Source: Chloroflexota bacterium
GTDB taxonomy: Bacteria; Chloroflexota; Anaerolineae; Anaerolineales; Villigracilaceae
Direction of reading: 5' to 3'
Assembly (NCBI GenBank): GCA_016235445.1
Contig: JACRLB010000003.1
Coordinates: forward strand, 1 to 64,000
DNA length: 64,000 bases
A program made the position numbers and the translations under genes. The notes beneath the pieces are model-generated. The model made no database searches. It was not told where the DNA came from and saw nothing but the letters and a program-made list of their open reading frames with translations. Positions 25,528 to 33,330 of this stretch are shown here, piece by piece; the stretch's first letter is position 1; each line of letters starts with the position of its first letter.

Positions 25528-25547
25528 TTTTACTCCTTGAGTTAAGA

Positions 25548-25586
25548 TAAAAAAAGCCTGACAGGTACGTGGGTACCCATCAGGCT
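25548..25586 (-). terminator. Leader terminator (candidate attenuator) before the aminotransferase gene
   Basis: On the minus strand the hairpin has arms GCCTGA/TCAGGC and GGTAC/GTACC around a CCAC loop and is followed by seven T. It sits between the leader peptide stop and the aminotransferase ribosome site. A short competing stem, ATCAG-CTAGC-CTGAT, could block it. This is the geometry of a transcription attenuator. Confidence 0.75.
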
Positions 25587-25641
25587 AGCTGATTGGACGG
25601 ACAAAAATCGCCAGAAGATATAACGCCAAAATCTGTATCAT
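25585..25641 (-). CDS. Leader peptide rich in branched-chain amino acids
   Basis: An 18-codon frame reading MIQILALYLLAIFVRPIS. Ten of the 18 residues are Ile, Leu or Val. The stop TAG overlaps the foot of the terminator hairpin. A promoter-like TTGAAT (25674-25679) - 17 bases - TAAGAT (25651-25656) on the minus strand would start RNA only a few bases before the ATG. The peptide has no other visible function. By comparison with ilv/leu leader peptides I infer that ribosome stalling at Ile/Leu codons tunes read-through into the aminotransferase gene. Confidence 0.65.
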   Translation of the reverse strand: MIQILALYLLAIFVRPIS

Positions 25642-25650
25642 GGCATCCCT

Positions 25651-25679
25651 ATCTTACCCGCTTTCACGGAGGGATTCAA
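25651..25679 (-). promoter_or_regulatory. Sigma70-type promoter for the leader and aminotransferase gene
   Basis: TTGAAT and TAAGAT are separated by 17 bases on the minus strand. The -10 box ends nine bases before the leader peptide ATG, so the leader would be almost leaderless. Confidence 0.55.
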
Positions 25680-25801
25680 CCTGTTGAAAACAACTTGTAA
25701 ATACGACACAAATCACAACAAATTTCCCTTCAAGTGGATGAAGAACCGCCTCCGCCCCAACCCCGCGCCTGCTCCCGCCCCCCGGCATTTTCCCACCCTC
25801 G

Positions 25802-26656
25802 CTACCCAAACACCGCAATCACCATCACCCCCGCAAACACAATCGCAGACCCGACCACCCGTACCCCGCCCATCTCCTCCCTCAAAAATCTCCAGCCGAG
25901 AAACGCCCCAATCACCGCGCTCACCTCGCGGATCGCGCCCGAATAGCTGAGCGGCGCAAAAGTGTACGCGAACAACGCCAGCATGTAGGCCACCAGTCCC
26001 AGCGCTCCGCCGAGAATTAAGTATCCGCGCTTTTTGTTCCACATCTCCGCAAAGTGACTCCAGCCATACCTGCGGGTGAGATACGGCGTGGTCACAAATG
26101 GAACCATCACAAACATGGACAGTCCATACGGCAGGGCAGGCCCGCTCTTGACGGCAGTCCCGTCAATGAAGGTGTAAATGGAAATGATCAACGCCACAGA
26201 CAAAGCCGTGAGAATGCCCCTCAAATGCGGCTTCTCGCTTTTGTTGTTCAAGAGTGTTGTCGCGCCGATCACGATCATGCCGCCTGTGATCATCGCAAGG
26301 CCGATGTATCCGCCTGCTGTTAATTTCTCGTGTAAAAAGATCGCAGTCCACAACACCAGCAAGGCAGGCGCCGCCCCTCGTGCAATCGGGTAAACCAGCG
26401 AAAAATCATGGTCGCTATAGGCGATGCAAAGCAAAATAAAATAGACCGCCTCCAGGATCATGCTGATCACGGCAAACAGCCACATTTCTTTGGGAGGCAA
26501 ACCAGTGAAGAAAATAAATCCCAGCGAGAATATCCCGCTCAATATCACCTGCCAGCCCATGGCAATATATTTTTCATCCGAACTTTTAAGCAAAAAATTC
26601 CACAACGCGTGCATGGATGCAGACAGGAACAGCAAAACAAGAGCAGGGATTGGCAT
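25802..26656 (-). CDS. EamA/DMT-family transporter
   Basis: A 284-residue inner-membrane protein with ten hydrophobic segments arranged as two EamA repeats. Family marks include ASMHALWNFLLKSS at the N-terminus, YPIARGAAPALLVLWTAIFLHEKLT in the first repeat and SYSGAIREVSAVIGAFLGWRFLREE in the second. Members export amino acids, nucleotides or other metabolites. Specificity is not readable. The spacer to the aminotransferase gene (25528-25801) holds that gene's promoter region, so the two are separate units although both are on the minus strand. Confidence 0.85.
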   Translation of the reverse strand: MPIPALVLLFLSASMHALWNFLLKSSDEKYIAMGWQVILSGIFSLGFIFFTGLPPKEMWLFAVISMILEAVYFILLCIAYSDHDFSLVYPIARGAAPALLVLWTAIFLHEKLTAGGYIGLAMITGGMIVIGATTLLNNKSEKPHLRGILTALSVALIISIYTFIDGTAVKSGPALPYGLSMFVMVPFVTTPYLTRRYGWSHFAEMWNKKRGYLILGGALGLVAYMLALFAYTFAPLSYSGAIREVSAVIGAFLGWRFLREEMGGVRVVGSAIVFAGVMVIAVFG

Positions 26657-26788
26657 GGATTTACCTCGGAGAGTTTTAGCGCGCGGCGCGAGTATAACGG
26701 AAAAAACACCATTACGAAATTGAAAAGCAAAAAAACGAAAGTGAAAAGCGCAAAAAACCTGCCTTGTGCTACACTGGGGTCAGAACAA

Positions 26789-26880
26789 AACCGATAATAG
26801 CAAACCCGTCGAAAGACGGCGACGCAAAGCCACGGGTCTACCGTTGTGAAAACAACCATGATCGCCAGGCCGCCGAAGAC
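26789..26880 (+). ncRNA. GEMM-I riboswitch 1, predicted 3',3'-cGAMP-type variant (A at specificity position)
   Basis: GEMM-I core features are present: GCAAACC, a P2 hairpin capped by GAAA (CGTCGAAAGACG), GACGCAAAGCCACGGGTCTA, and the closing ATGATCGCCAGGCCGCCGAAG. At the position equivalent to G20 of the Vibrio Vc2 aptamer the base is A (26799), as in the GEMM-Ib class that recognises cyclic AMP-GMP. The GEMM-I assignment is secure by motif. The ligand call is an inference from one base plus the matching CGATAATA context. An intrinsic terminator follows at 26909-26943 and probably acts as the expression platform. Confidence 0.8.
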
Positions 26881-26908
26881 CTCATCCCAATTTTTTTATC
26901 TCCCTTCG

Positions 26909-26943
26909 CGGACCTGGCTTAGCAGTCAGGTCCGTTTTGTTTT
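26909..26943 (+). terminator. Intrinsic terminator between the two riboswitches
   Basis: The stem CGGACCTG/CAGGTCCG is followed by TTTTGTTTT. It lies directly after riboswitch 1 and is the likely on/off element it controls. Confidence 0.85.
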
Positions 26944-26957
26944 GAACCTTAATAGTG

Positions 26958-27056
26958 GATCGTTCCGATAATGGCAAACCTGCCGAAAGGCAGGGACGCA
27001 AAACCATGGGTCTAAAGCCGCGCCCGCGCGGCCATGATCGCCAGGTCACCGAAGAC
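26958..27056 (+). ncRNA. GEMM-I riboswitch 2, predicted c-di-GMP type (G at specificity position)
   Basis: A second aptamer with the same layout: ATAATGGCAAACC, P2 with GAAA loop (CTGCCGAAAGGCAG), GACGCAAAACCATGGGTCTA, a GC-rich P3 and ATGATCGCCAGGTCACCGAAG. Here the G20-equivalent base is G (26973), the c-di-GMP identity. No T-rich terminator is evident between it and the sortase gene start at 27159, so its output may be translational, or it may act with the terminator of the first aptamer's unit. Confidence 0.8.
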
Positions 27057-27158
27057 GAGCCTCCGTGATTCTCAAACCGTGAAAGCGCAATAACGACTTT
27101 AGTCGTTCAGCCCCAACGCGCAAAGGAATCTGGATGCTCTGAAGAAGGAGTTTTTCTC

Positions 27159-27809
27159 ATGGCATCCAGAATTCAAGTTACGCACCCTAAAAATCGAATA
27201 TTTTCAACGGCGCTTCTGCTGGTTCTTGCCTGCGCGCTTGTCCTTCCCACCCAGGCATTCGCAAAGGAAATCCCTGGCGCAGTTCCCAGCCTGCCCGCAT
27301 TTATCGAAAGCATCAAGGATGACAACGCCGATACCTTGCGCGGTATTTATGTGGAAGGCCAGATCGCATTCCCCATCGTCCAACAGCCTTATGGCAGTCC
27401 CGGTTACGTATCTCCTGAAGATTCGGTGGTGACTCAATTCAGCATCGCAACAGAAGTGGGCAATATCGGCCTGCTCGCGCACAACCACCTGGCAGGCGCG
27501 ACATTTTCTCAGCTAAAACAGGGTGACACCATCATCCTCGTCTACGGCGACGGGCATACGCAAGGCTTCGTGGTCGACAACATCCAGCAATACAAAGCCA
27601 CCGATCCGCTCAGCCCGTACAGCCATTTCATAGACCTCGCCGATGAGGAAAAATTACTCAGCGCGCTCGATCTCTTCAACAAGGTCTATCGCGGCGACTA
27701 TCACCTCACCCTGCAAACCTGCATCGAAAACGAAGGCAACCTCAGTTGGGGCAGGCTCTTCATTATCGCCAAACCCATCAGCAACAAGAACTCGAACAAT
27801 CTTCAATAA
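27159..27809 (+). CDS. Secreted sortase-domain protein under riboswitch control
   Basis: A 216-residue protein with a signal peptide (FSTALLLVLACALVLPTQAFA). The sortase core follows, with the catalytic histidine in LLAHNHLAGATF, the strand LKQGDTIILVYGDG and the active cysteine in LTLQTCIE. This matches the TLxTC signature of sortases. No C-terminal membrane helix is seen, so it may be released or anchored by its signal segment. The usual catalytic arginine is probably in WGRLFIIAKP. AAGGAG precedes the ATG. The two GEMM-I riboswitches upstream suggest that cyclic dinucleotides control its expression. Confidence 0.8.
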   Translation: MASRIQVTHPKNRIFSTALLLVLACALVLPTQAFAKEIPGAVPSLPAFIESIKDDNADTLRGIYVEGQIAFPIVQQPYGSPGYVSPEDSVVTQFSIATEVGNIGLLAHNHLAGATFSQLKQGDTIILVYGDGHTQGFVVDNIQQYKATDPLSPYSHFIDLADEEKLLSALDLFNKVYRGDYHLTLQTCIENEGNLSWGRLFIIAKPISNKNSNNLQ

Positions 27810-27812
27810 TGC

Positions 27813-27849
27813 AGACCCCTAAAGGTTTTAAAACCTTTAGGGTCTTTTG
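27813..27849 (+). terminator. Intrinsic terminator
   Basis: The stem CCTAAAGGTTT/AAACCTTTAGG is followed by TCTTTT, ending the riboswitch-sortase unit. The same CCCTAAAGGT arm sequence recurs at 50140-50204. Confidence 0.8.
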
Positions 27850-27866
27850 GGGATAAAATAGACTTC

Positions 27867-29087
27867 ATGTCCTCGCTTGCAGATAAACTAAAATCCCTCG
27901 GTGTGAAGACGGGAAGCTCGCTTCCCCCTCCGCCCCAGCTTGATCGCCACACTATTGACTCTGTCGTGGCTGGGACATTTATCCCCACCCCGTGCGGCGA
28001 AGCCTTCGTCACCGAGCAAACCTTCGGCAAAGATTATCTGCACGGCAACATCTCTCCCTATTCCGAGTTCCCGCTTTCAATAATATCGCAATGGGCAAAC
28101 GACCCGCGCATCTCCAGCCTGCCAATCTCCAAATTCGCATTTCTCGATACCGAAACCTCGGGCATGTCCGGCGGCACGGGCACGTATGCCTTTCTCGTCG
28201 GCGCGGCCCGCTTCGTGGATGGGAAATTCGTGTTGCAACAATTCTTCCTGCGCGACCCATCCGAAGAACCCGCCATGCTCGAAGCGTTGATTCATTTCCT
28301 CGCGCCCTGCGAAGGACTGGTCACCTTCAACGGCAAGGCATTCGATGCGCCTTTGCTCGTCACTCGTTACTCACTGCACCGCATCCCCGTCCCGTTCAAA
28401 AATTATGCCCATCTCGATCTTCTGCCGCTGGCAAGAAGATTATGGCGGGACAGGCTTCCCTCGCGCGCGTTGAAATATCTCGAAGAGCATGTGCTTGGCT
28501 TCACCCGCGCCTCTGACGAAGTGCCTGGCTATGAAATTCCCTGGCTCTATTTTGATTACCTGCGCACGGGGGATGCGCGTCCGCTGGGCGGTGTGTTCTA
28601 CCACAACGCCATGGATGTGGTGGCGATGGCCGCCTTGCTGGGCCACGTCAGCGAGTTGCTGGCTGACCCGTACAATGGCCGCGTGGAGCATGGGCTTGAT
28701 TTCATCGCACTCGGCAAACTCTTTGAAGACCTCGGCCATTGGGATGAAGCCGCCCGGCTGTTCGAGCGTGGACTGATGCTCCAGTTAACCGAATCAGATT
28801 TCGGCGTGGCAGTGAAGCGTTTGTCCATCCTGCAAAAGAAGCGCGGGGATATGGATCAGGCTATTCGTTGGTGGGAGGATGCGGCGGGGAAGGGTCACAT
28901 CTATGCCCACATCGAGCTGGCGAAATATTACGAGCATAAATTGCGCGACGTGGAGAGATCCACCCAGTGGGCGAAGTCGGCGCGGGCGGAAGTTGAAAAG
29001 GCAGACCTGCCCGCGTACATCCGCAAACACTGGCTGGGTGAAATCGATCATCGCCTTGCGCGGCTGGAGCGGAAAGCAGGTTTATAA
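27867..29087 (+). CDS. YprB-type ribonuclease H-like exonuclease with TPR tail
   Basis: A 406-residue protein. Residues about 90-270 form a DEDD-type 3'-5' exonuclease-like fold of the YprB family: FLDTETSGMSGGTGTYAFLVG (first acidic pair), FNGKAFDAPLLVTR (third acid) and FYHNAMDVVAMAALLGH (fourth). Residues about 280-395 are helical repeats (FEDLGHWDEAARLFERGL, MDQAIRWWEDAAGKGH, ELAKYYEHKLRDVERS) of the TPR/SEL1 kind. Proteins of this type are often encoded near a YprA-like helicase, but none is present here. Substrate and role are unknown. Confidence 0.85.
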   Translation: MSSLADKLKSLGVKTGSSLPPPPQLDRHTIDSVVAGTFIPTPCGEAFVTEQTFGKDYLHGNISPYSEFPLSIISQWANDPRISSLPISKFAFLDTETSGMSGGTGTYAFLVGAARFVDGKFVLQQFFLRDPSEEPAMLEALIHFLAPCEGLVTFNGKAFDAPLLVTRYSLHRIPVPFKNYAHLDLLPLARRLWRDRLPSRALKYLEEHVLGFTRASDEVPGYEIPWLYFDYLRTGDARPLGGVFYHNAMDVVAMAALLGHVSELLADPYNGRVEHGLDFIALGKLFEDLGHWDEAARLFERGLMLQLTESDFGVAVKRLSILQKKRGDMDQAIRWWEDAAGKGHIYAHIELAKYYEHKLRDVERSTQWAKSARAEVEKADLPAYIRKHWLGEIDHRLARLERKAGL

Positions 29088-29116
29088 TTGCGTAGCACTC
29101 AACAAAGGAGGTTGCC

Positions 29117-29521
29117 ATGCAAATTACAGTTTTACAGGAACAAGGGAATATTACTACGTTGCAAATTGCAGGCCAGTTGGACGGCCAATCGTATCAGGGG
29201 TTGATCATGAAAGCGCAGGAAGTGATCGGCGGCGGCGCGAAAAACATCATTCTGGATATGAGCGAATTGACGTATATTTCCAGCGCCGGGCTGGTTTCTC
29301 TGCATACGATTGCCCTGCTCCTGCGCGGCGAAAGCGTGACGGACCCCGAACAAGGCTGGTCGGCGTTCAAATCCATAGACCGTTTGCGCGAAGGCGAGGT
29401 GCAGAAGAATGTCAAACTGCTCAACCCGCGCCCGGAAGTTGTCAGCGTTTTGGACATGGTCGGTTTTTCGACCTTCTTCGAGATTTTTACAGACAAGCAA
29501 AAGGCAATCGAATCATTTTAA
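29117..29521 (+). CDS. STAS-domain anti-sigma factor antagonist-like protein (1)
   Basis: A 134-residue single-domain STAS protein like SpoIIAA/RsbV. The helix-start motif is LTYISSAGLVSLHTIA, in which the first or second Ser is the usual phosphorylation site. An extra loop of about 25 residues (RGESVTDPEQGWSAFKSIDR) is inserted relative to short STAS proteins. Its paralogue at 31089-31499 carries the same insert. AAAGGAGG lies six bases before the ATG, and a TATAAT box overlaps the stop of the preceding gene. No kinase of the SpoIIAB type is adjacent. Confidence 0.88.
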   Translation: MQITVLQEQGNITTLQIAGQLDGQSYQGLIMKAQEVIGGGAKNIILDMSELTYISSAGLVSLHTIALLLRGESVTDPEQGWSAFKSIDRLREGEVQKNVKLLNPRPEVVSVLDMVGFSTFFEIFTDKQKAIESF

Positions 29522-29588
29522 TGGTGAGTTCATCGAGGCGATGCAGTTGAACTGCATCGCTATTGATTCTGATCGAGAGGTTTTATAA

Positions 29589-30863
29589 ATGAAGCACAAA
29601 CTTGGAAACCTGGCGTTTATTGTTCTCGTGGTTTTGACCATTGTGGTCTGGTCTGTCTTTCCGCCGGAGCGCGCAGGCGTGGAAAATTATGCGCGTTATT
29701 ATGTGGGTATGACGCTTGGCTCGCTGGTACTTGCGCTAATGTCCTTTTCGTTATTTCTTTCCACCCGCCCCAAATGGGCCGAGCCGTTCTTCGGCGGGCT
29801 GGACAAAATGTACATGACGCACCGCCACACTTCCACAGCCGCCTTCCTGCTGATGTTCATCCACCTGCTGATTGTGCCTTTGCGCATTGTTGACCTTTTT
29901 CTCGGCAACTATCTGGCGATCATCGCCTTTCTGGGGATCGTTGCCATCGTCCTGCCCACCCTCGCGCCGCGCATTCCCTTCCTTAATAAATTAACCGGGG
30001 CCACTTACGAAGGCTGGAAGAACCTGCACAAATATATTGGCATCTTCTTCATCCTCGGATACCTGCATTCGATTACGGTCGAGTCGCCGAGCACAAAGGC
30101 CGCCATCAATTGGAATCAGATATTCGTCTTCCTCGGCATCGGCTCCTACCTGTACACGGAAGTATTTGGCCGCTTCTTTAAAAAATATGTGCCGTACACC
30201 GTGGAAGCCGTGAACCACCCGAACAAGTCCACAACCGAGGTTGTGTTGCGGGCAAAGAATCATTCGATTCAAAAACAGCGCGCGGGACAGTTTATGTTCG
30301 TGCGCTTTCTCGAAAAAGGAATGAACGAAGCCCATCCCTTCACCATTTCCAGCGCGCCGCACGAAGACGTTCTGCGCGTCACCATCAAAGCCTGCGGCGA
30401 TTTCACCCGTCACTTGTTCGCGAATTTGAAGGAGGGCACGGAGGCCATCATCGAAGGCGCGTATGGGATGTTCGACTACAAGAGCGGCGGCCCAAAGCAG
30501 ATTTGGATCGCAGGCGGAATCGGCGTGACCCCCTTCCTCTCGTTCATTCGGGACCTGGAAACTGATCTGGCTTACGATGTGGATTTTTACTACACTGTCA
30601 GACACCCCGAGGAAGCCGTCTTCGTGGATGAAATCGAAGCCGCCGCAAAACAGAATTCGCGTTTGAAGGCACGCGTCCGCTACTCATCCACAGACGGCTC
30701 GTTGACCGTCGAAGACATCATCCAAAATGCGGACGGCGATATTCGCGGACATCACGTCTACATGTGTGGGCCGCTCCCGATGGTGCAGGCCTTTGAGAAA
30801 AAATTCATGGAAGCTGGCGTTCCAGCCGAAAATATCCACTTTGAAGAATTCAATTTCAGATAA
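29589..30863 (+). CDS. Ferric reductase-like transmembrane flavoprotein
   Basis: A 424-residue protein with about six membrane helices (residues 10-185) of the ferric-reductase/NADPH oxidase type, including histidines likely to bind heme (TSTAAFLLMFIHLL, LHKYIGIFFILGYLHS). The rest is a FNR-like domain: FAD-binding HPFTISSAPH, then NAD(P)-binding GGIGVTPFLSFIRD and the C-terminal YMCGPLPMVQAFEKKF. It should carry electrons across the membrane to an external acceptor such as ferric iron or oxygen. It is flanked by two STAS proteins in the same direction. Confidence 0.88.
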   Translation: MKHKLGNLAFIVLVVLTIVVWSVFPPERAGVENYARYYVGMTLGSLVLALMSFSLFLSTRPKWAEPFFGGLDKMYMTHRHTSTAAFLLMFIHLLIVPLRIVDLFLGNYLAIIAFLGIVAIVLPTLAPRIPFLNKLTGATYEGWKNLHKYIGIFFILGYLHSITVESPSTKAAINWNQIFVFLGIGSYLYTEVFGRFFKKYVPYTVEAVNHPNKSTTEVVLRAKNHSIQKQRAGQFMFVRFLEKGMNEAHPFTISSAPHEDVLRVTIKACGDFTRHLFANLKEGTEAIIEGAYGMFDYKSGGPKQIWIAGGIGVTPFLSFIRDLETDLAYDVDFYYTVRHPEEAVFVDEIEAAAKQNSRLKARVRYSSTDGSLTVEDIIQNADGDIRGHHVYMCGPLPMVQAFEKKFMEAGVPAENIHFEEFNFR

Positions 30864-31088
30864 TCGGAGCGCAGACTTCAGTCCGCTGACCCAGGCAGAC
30901 TGTTGCAAATTAACAATTAAACCGAGCAAAAAACTCGACGCGAATTACGCGAAAGATACGAAAGACGCGAAAATTTTCGCGTAAATTCGCCCCATTAGCG
31001 TCATTCGCATTAAAAAAACGCAAACGGGATTGCTCGATTAATTTGGAAAAGTGCAAAAGTCTGCAATTCGTTCTGACAGGAGAATATC
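30864..31088. repeat. Intergenic region with CGCGAATT filler and half-cloverleaf
   Basis: GGAGCGCAGACTTCAGTCCG at 30866-30885 is half of the cloverleaf family (compare 45421-45482). From about 30929 to 31015 runs filler with ACGCGAATTACGCG and CGCGAAAATTTTCGCG. No gene. Confidence 0.5.
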
Positions 31089-31499
31089 ATGCAAATTTCC
31101 TTTTCCAAACAACATGGCAATGTTCTGGTGACGGTGATGCAGTTGATGGGCGAGATTGACGCATCCACCTATACCGACGTGATCCACAAAGCTCAGGAAG
31201 CCTACGATGACGGTGCGCGGGATTTGCTGATTGACTTGAGCAAAGTTTCGTACGTGAGCAGCGCCGGGTTGATGTCTCTGCATACGGTGGTGAAGATATT
31301 TGCGGGCCAATCGACGCATTCAAAAGAAGGCGGCAGGCCTTCCTTCAAAGCGATCAACCTGGAGCAGGATGGCTCCATCCGCGCGCATGTGAAACTGCTC
31401 AGCCCACAACCTGCGGTGGAGCAGGTGTTGGATGTGGTTGGGCTAAAACATTTCTTTGAAATTCATACAGACCTTGATACTGCGGTGAAGTCGTATTAA
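31089..31499 (+). CDS. STAS-domain anti-sigma factor antagonist-like protein (2)
   Basis: A 136-residue paralogue of the STAS protein at 29117. The core is VSYVSSAGLMSLHTVVKI with the conserved Ser pair, and the same long insert (STHSKEGGRPSFKAINLEQ) is present, so the two genes arose by duplication. AGGAG lies in front of the start. Together with the ferric reductase it may form a small sensing or partner-switching unit; this is inferred only from the order STAS - reductase - STAS. Confidence 0.86.
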   Translation: MQISFSKQHGNVLVTVMQLMGEIDASTYTDVIHKAQEAYDDGARDLLIDLSKVSYVSSAGLMSLHTVVKIFAGQSTHSKEGGRPSFKAINLEQDGSIRAHVKLLSPQPAVEQVLDVVGLKHFFEIHTDLDTAVKSY

Positions 31500-31517
31500 T
31501 GACTGATGCTACGCACC

Positions 31518-31570
31518 GTCCCGAAGGTTTAGATTACAAACCAACTTGATTTGCGAGAACCTTCGGGACG
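31518..31570. repeat. CGTCCCGAAGGTT inverted-repeat element
   Basis: CGTCCCGAAGGTT (31518-31530) and AACCTTCGGGACG (31558-31570) form a perfect 13-bp stem with a 27-base loop, the same family as 9896 and 39231. Confidence 0.75.
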
Positions 31571-31682
31571 TTACGCGTAAGGTGAGTTAATGATTATCCG
31601 CCGTCTTGTATTTGGTACACCTGTGTAAGAATACTTCACGCCCTCGCGTCCAGGTAAAAAATCAATTTCAAGTGAGGACAGA

Positions 31683-32156
31683 ATGTCTCGAAGAAAAAAT
31701 ACCCGAAGAAGCAGTCTCAACACCCGCAGTGGACTTTCCGCATTATTGCGCCGCCCTGCCGTGCAAGTGGCAATGGTTTTGTTCGTTGCCTTCATTGTCT
31801 ATTTGATCGCATCCGCAGGCGGGGGTGGAACTACCACTGCCCTTGCGAAAGAAGTCGGTGTGGACGAAGCCTATGAAATGTACCAGAGCGGAGTCTTCGT
31901 GGTCGATGTCCGCACCCAGGAGGAGTGGGACGAGTACCACGCGCCGAACACAACCCTGATTCCGCTGGATCAATTGCAGGCGCGTCTCAGCGAAGTGCCA
32001 AAGGATCAGGAAATTCTGGTCGTCTGCCGTTCGGGGAATCGCAGTCAGCAGGGACGGGATATTTTGCTGGCCGCGGGCTACAACGCCACCAGCATGACGG
32101 GCGGCTTGAAAGAATGGTACGCAAAAGGCTACCCCATCGAAGGCGCGCCAAAGTAA
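31683..32156 (+). CDS. Membrane-anchored rhodanese-like protein
   Basis: A 157-residue protein. A basic N-terminus and one membrane helix (VQVAMVLFVAFIVYLIASA, about 27-45) anchor it, and residues 55-155 form a rhodanese domain exposed outside. Markers are VVDVRTQEEWDEYHAPNTTLIPL and the active loop VCRSGNRSQQ with catalytic Cys. It may transfer sulfur or hold thiol-reactive ligands at the cell surface. No RBS is conspicuous; GTGAGGAC lies four bases before the ATG. The spacer to the next gene holds CGCAAGAT/ATCTTGCG palindromes. Confidence 0.88.
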   Translation: MSRRKNTRRSSLNTRSGLSALLRRPAVQVAMVLFVAFIVYLIASAGGGGTTTALAKEVGVDEAYEMYQSGVFVVDVRTQEEWDEYHAPNTTLIPLDQLQARLSEVPKDQEILVVCRSGNRSQQGRDILLAAGYNATSMTGGLKEWYAKGYPIEGAPK

Positions 32157-32304
32157 AACCTGTACCGCAAGATTTATCTTGCGAATACGCGCAGCGTGAA
32201 CATTGCGGTACGATAAAACCTATCACTCGCAAGATAAATCTTGCAGTATCGCGTAAGTGAGTTTTTTAATTCAATCATCACCTTTTCGTGGGTATAATCC
32301 TCTC
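32157..32304. repeat. Palindromic spacer with promoter of the permease gene
   Basis: CGCAAGATTTATCTTGCG (about 32168) and CGCAAGATAAATCTTGC (about 32228) are two inner hairpins, and TACCGCAA/TTGCGGTA (32164-32212) an outer stem. TATAAT at 32293-32298 lies six bases before the ATG at 32305, pointing to a leaderless transcript. Confidence 0.5.
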
Positions 32305-33321
32305 ATGGAAACCGCCACTTCTTCCAAACGCCTGCCTCGTAATTTAATACTATTCACCGCCATTGGGGTTTTGCTCATCCTCTCGATCAGCATGGCCCCT
32401 GCGGGATTTTTCACCTGGATGCGGGGCCGCTTGAACGTTTTTTCCACGGTCTTTCTCGGTATCTTTGTGGAGGCGGTTCCGTATCTTTTGCTGGGGACGC
32501 TTGCCTCCGGTCTCGTGGAGGTGTTTCTCGACCGCGACCAGATGAGCCGTTGGATTTCAAACCGCCCTGTCGCGGCGGCGGTGAGCGGCGCGTTCATGGG
32601 CATGGTCTTTCCCGTGTGCGAGTGCGGGGTGGTGCCGTTGACGCGCAGGCTCTTCCACAAGGGACTTCCACTTTCGGCGGGGATTTCGTTTTTGCTGGCC
32701 GCGCCTGTTCTGAACCCGATTGTCATCATCAGCACGGCGGCGGCGTTTGGATGGGGCGAGATGCTGTTCTGGAGAGTCGGTCTCAGCTTGGTGATTGCTG
32801 TTGTAACCGGGATCGTTTTCTCGGTCGAGAAAGAGGCGGGGAACGTCCTGCGCCCGGCGTTGACCCTTTCCATCGAGCACGATCATGCCGAGGCGCAATC
32901 CAATGATTCCATCCCCGAAAAATTCCGCAAGGCTTTGTTGATCACAGCGGATGAATTTTTCGAGATGGGGCGTTACCTCATCATGGGCGCGGCGCTGGCG
33001 GCGGCCTTGCAGACCTTCATCTCGCAATCGGTTTTGCTGACTGTTGGCAGTGGGCCTGTGCTTTCGGTGTTGATCATGCTTGGGCTGGCGGTTTTGCTTT
33101 CGATCTGTTCCACGGTGGATGCGTTTGTTGCGCTGGGGTTTATCGGCACGTTCAGCTTTGGCTCGGTGCTTTCCTTCCTGGTCTTCGGGCCGATGGTGGA
33201 TATCAAAAGCGTGCTGATGTATTCGCAGGTTTTCAAGAGACGCTCCCTGCTTTATATTATCGCCATCCCGTTTTTGATGAGCCTGCTTTCGGGCCTGCTC
33301 TTCAACTATATACTGCCATAG
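32305..33321 (+). CDS. YraQ/DUF318-family permease
   Basis: A 338-residue membrane protein with about eight helices. It matches the permease family of YraQ: LGIFVEAVPYLLLGTLASGLVEVF, the conserved FPVCECGVVPLTRRLFHKGLP motif with its Cys-x-Cys, LLAAPVLNPIVI and, in the second half, LSICSTVDAFVALGF. A possible start at 32257 was set aside for METATSS at 32305, which lies right after a TATAAT box. The gene after it (33331) encodes the usual partner TIGR03943. The cargo is not established for the family; metal ions or metalloids are suggested by context. Confidence 0.85.
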   Translation: METATSSKRLPRNLILFTAIGVLLILSISMAPAGFFTWMRGRLNVFSTVFLGIFVEAVPYLLLGTLASGLVEVFLDRDQMSRWISNRPVAAAVSGAFMGMVFPVCECGVVPLTRRLFHKGLPLSAGISFLLAAPVLNPIVIISTAAAFGWGEMLFWRVGLSLVIAVVTGIVFSVEKEAGNVLRPALTLSIEHDHAEAQSNDSIPEKFRKALLITADEFFEMGRYLIMGAALAAALQTFISQSVLLTVGSGPVLSVLIMLGLAVLLSICSTVDAFVALGFIGTFSFGSVLSFLVFGPMVDIKSVLMYSQVFKRRSLLYIIAIPFLMSLLSGLLFNYILP

Positions 33322-33330
33322 GAACATGCG

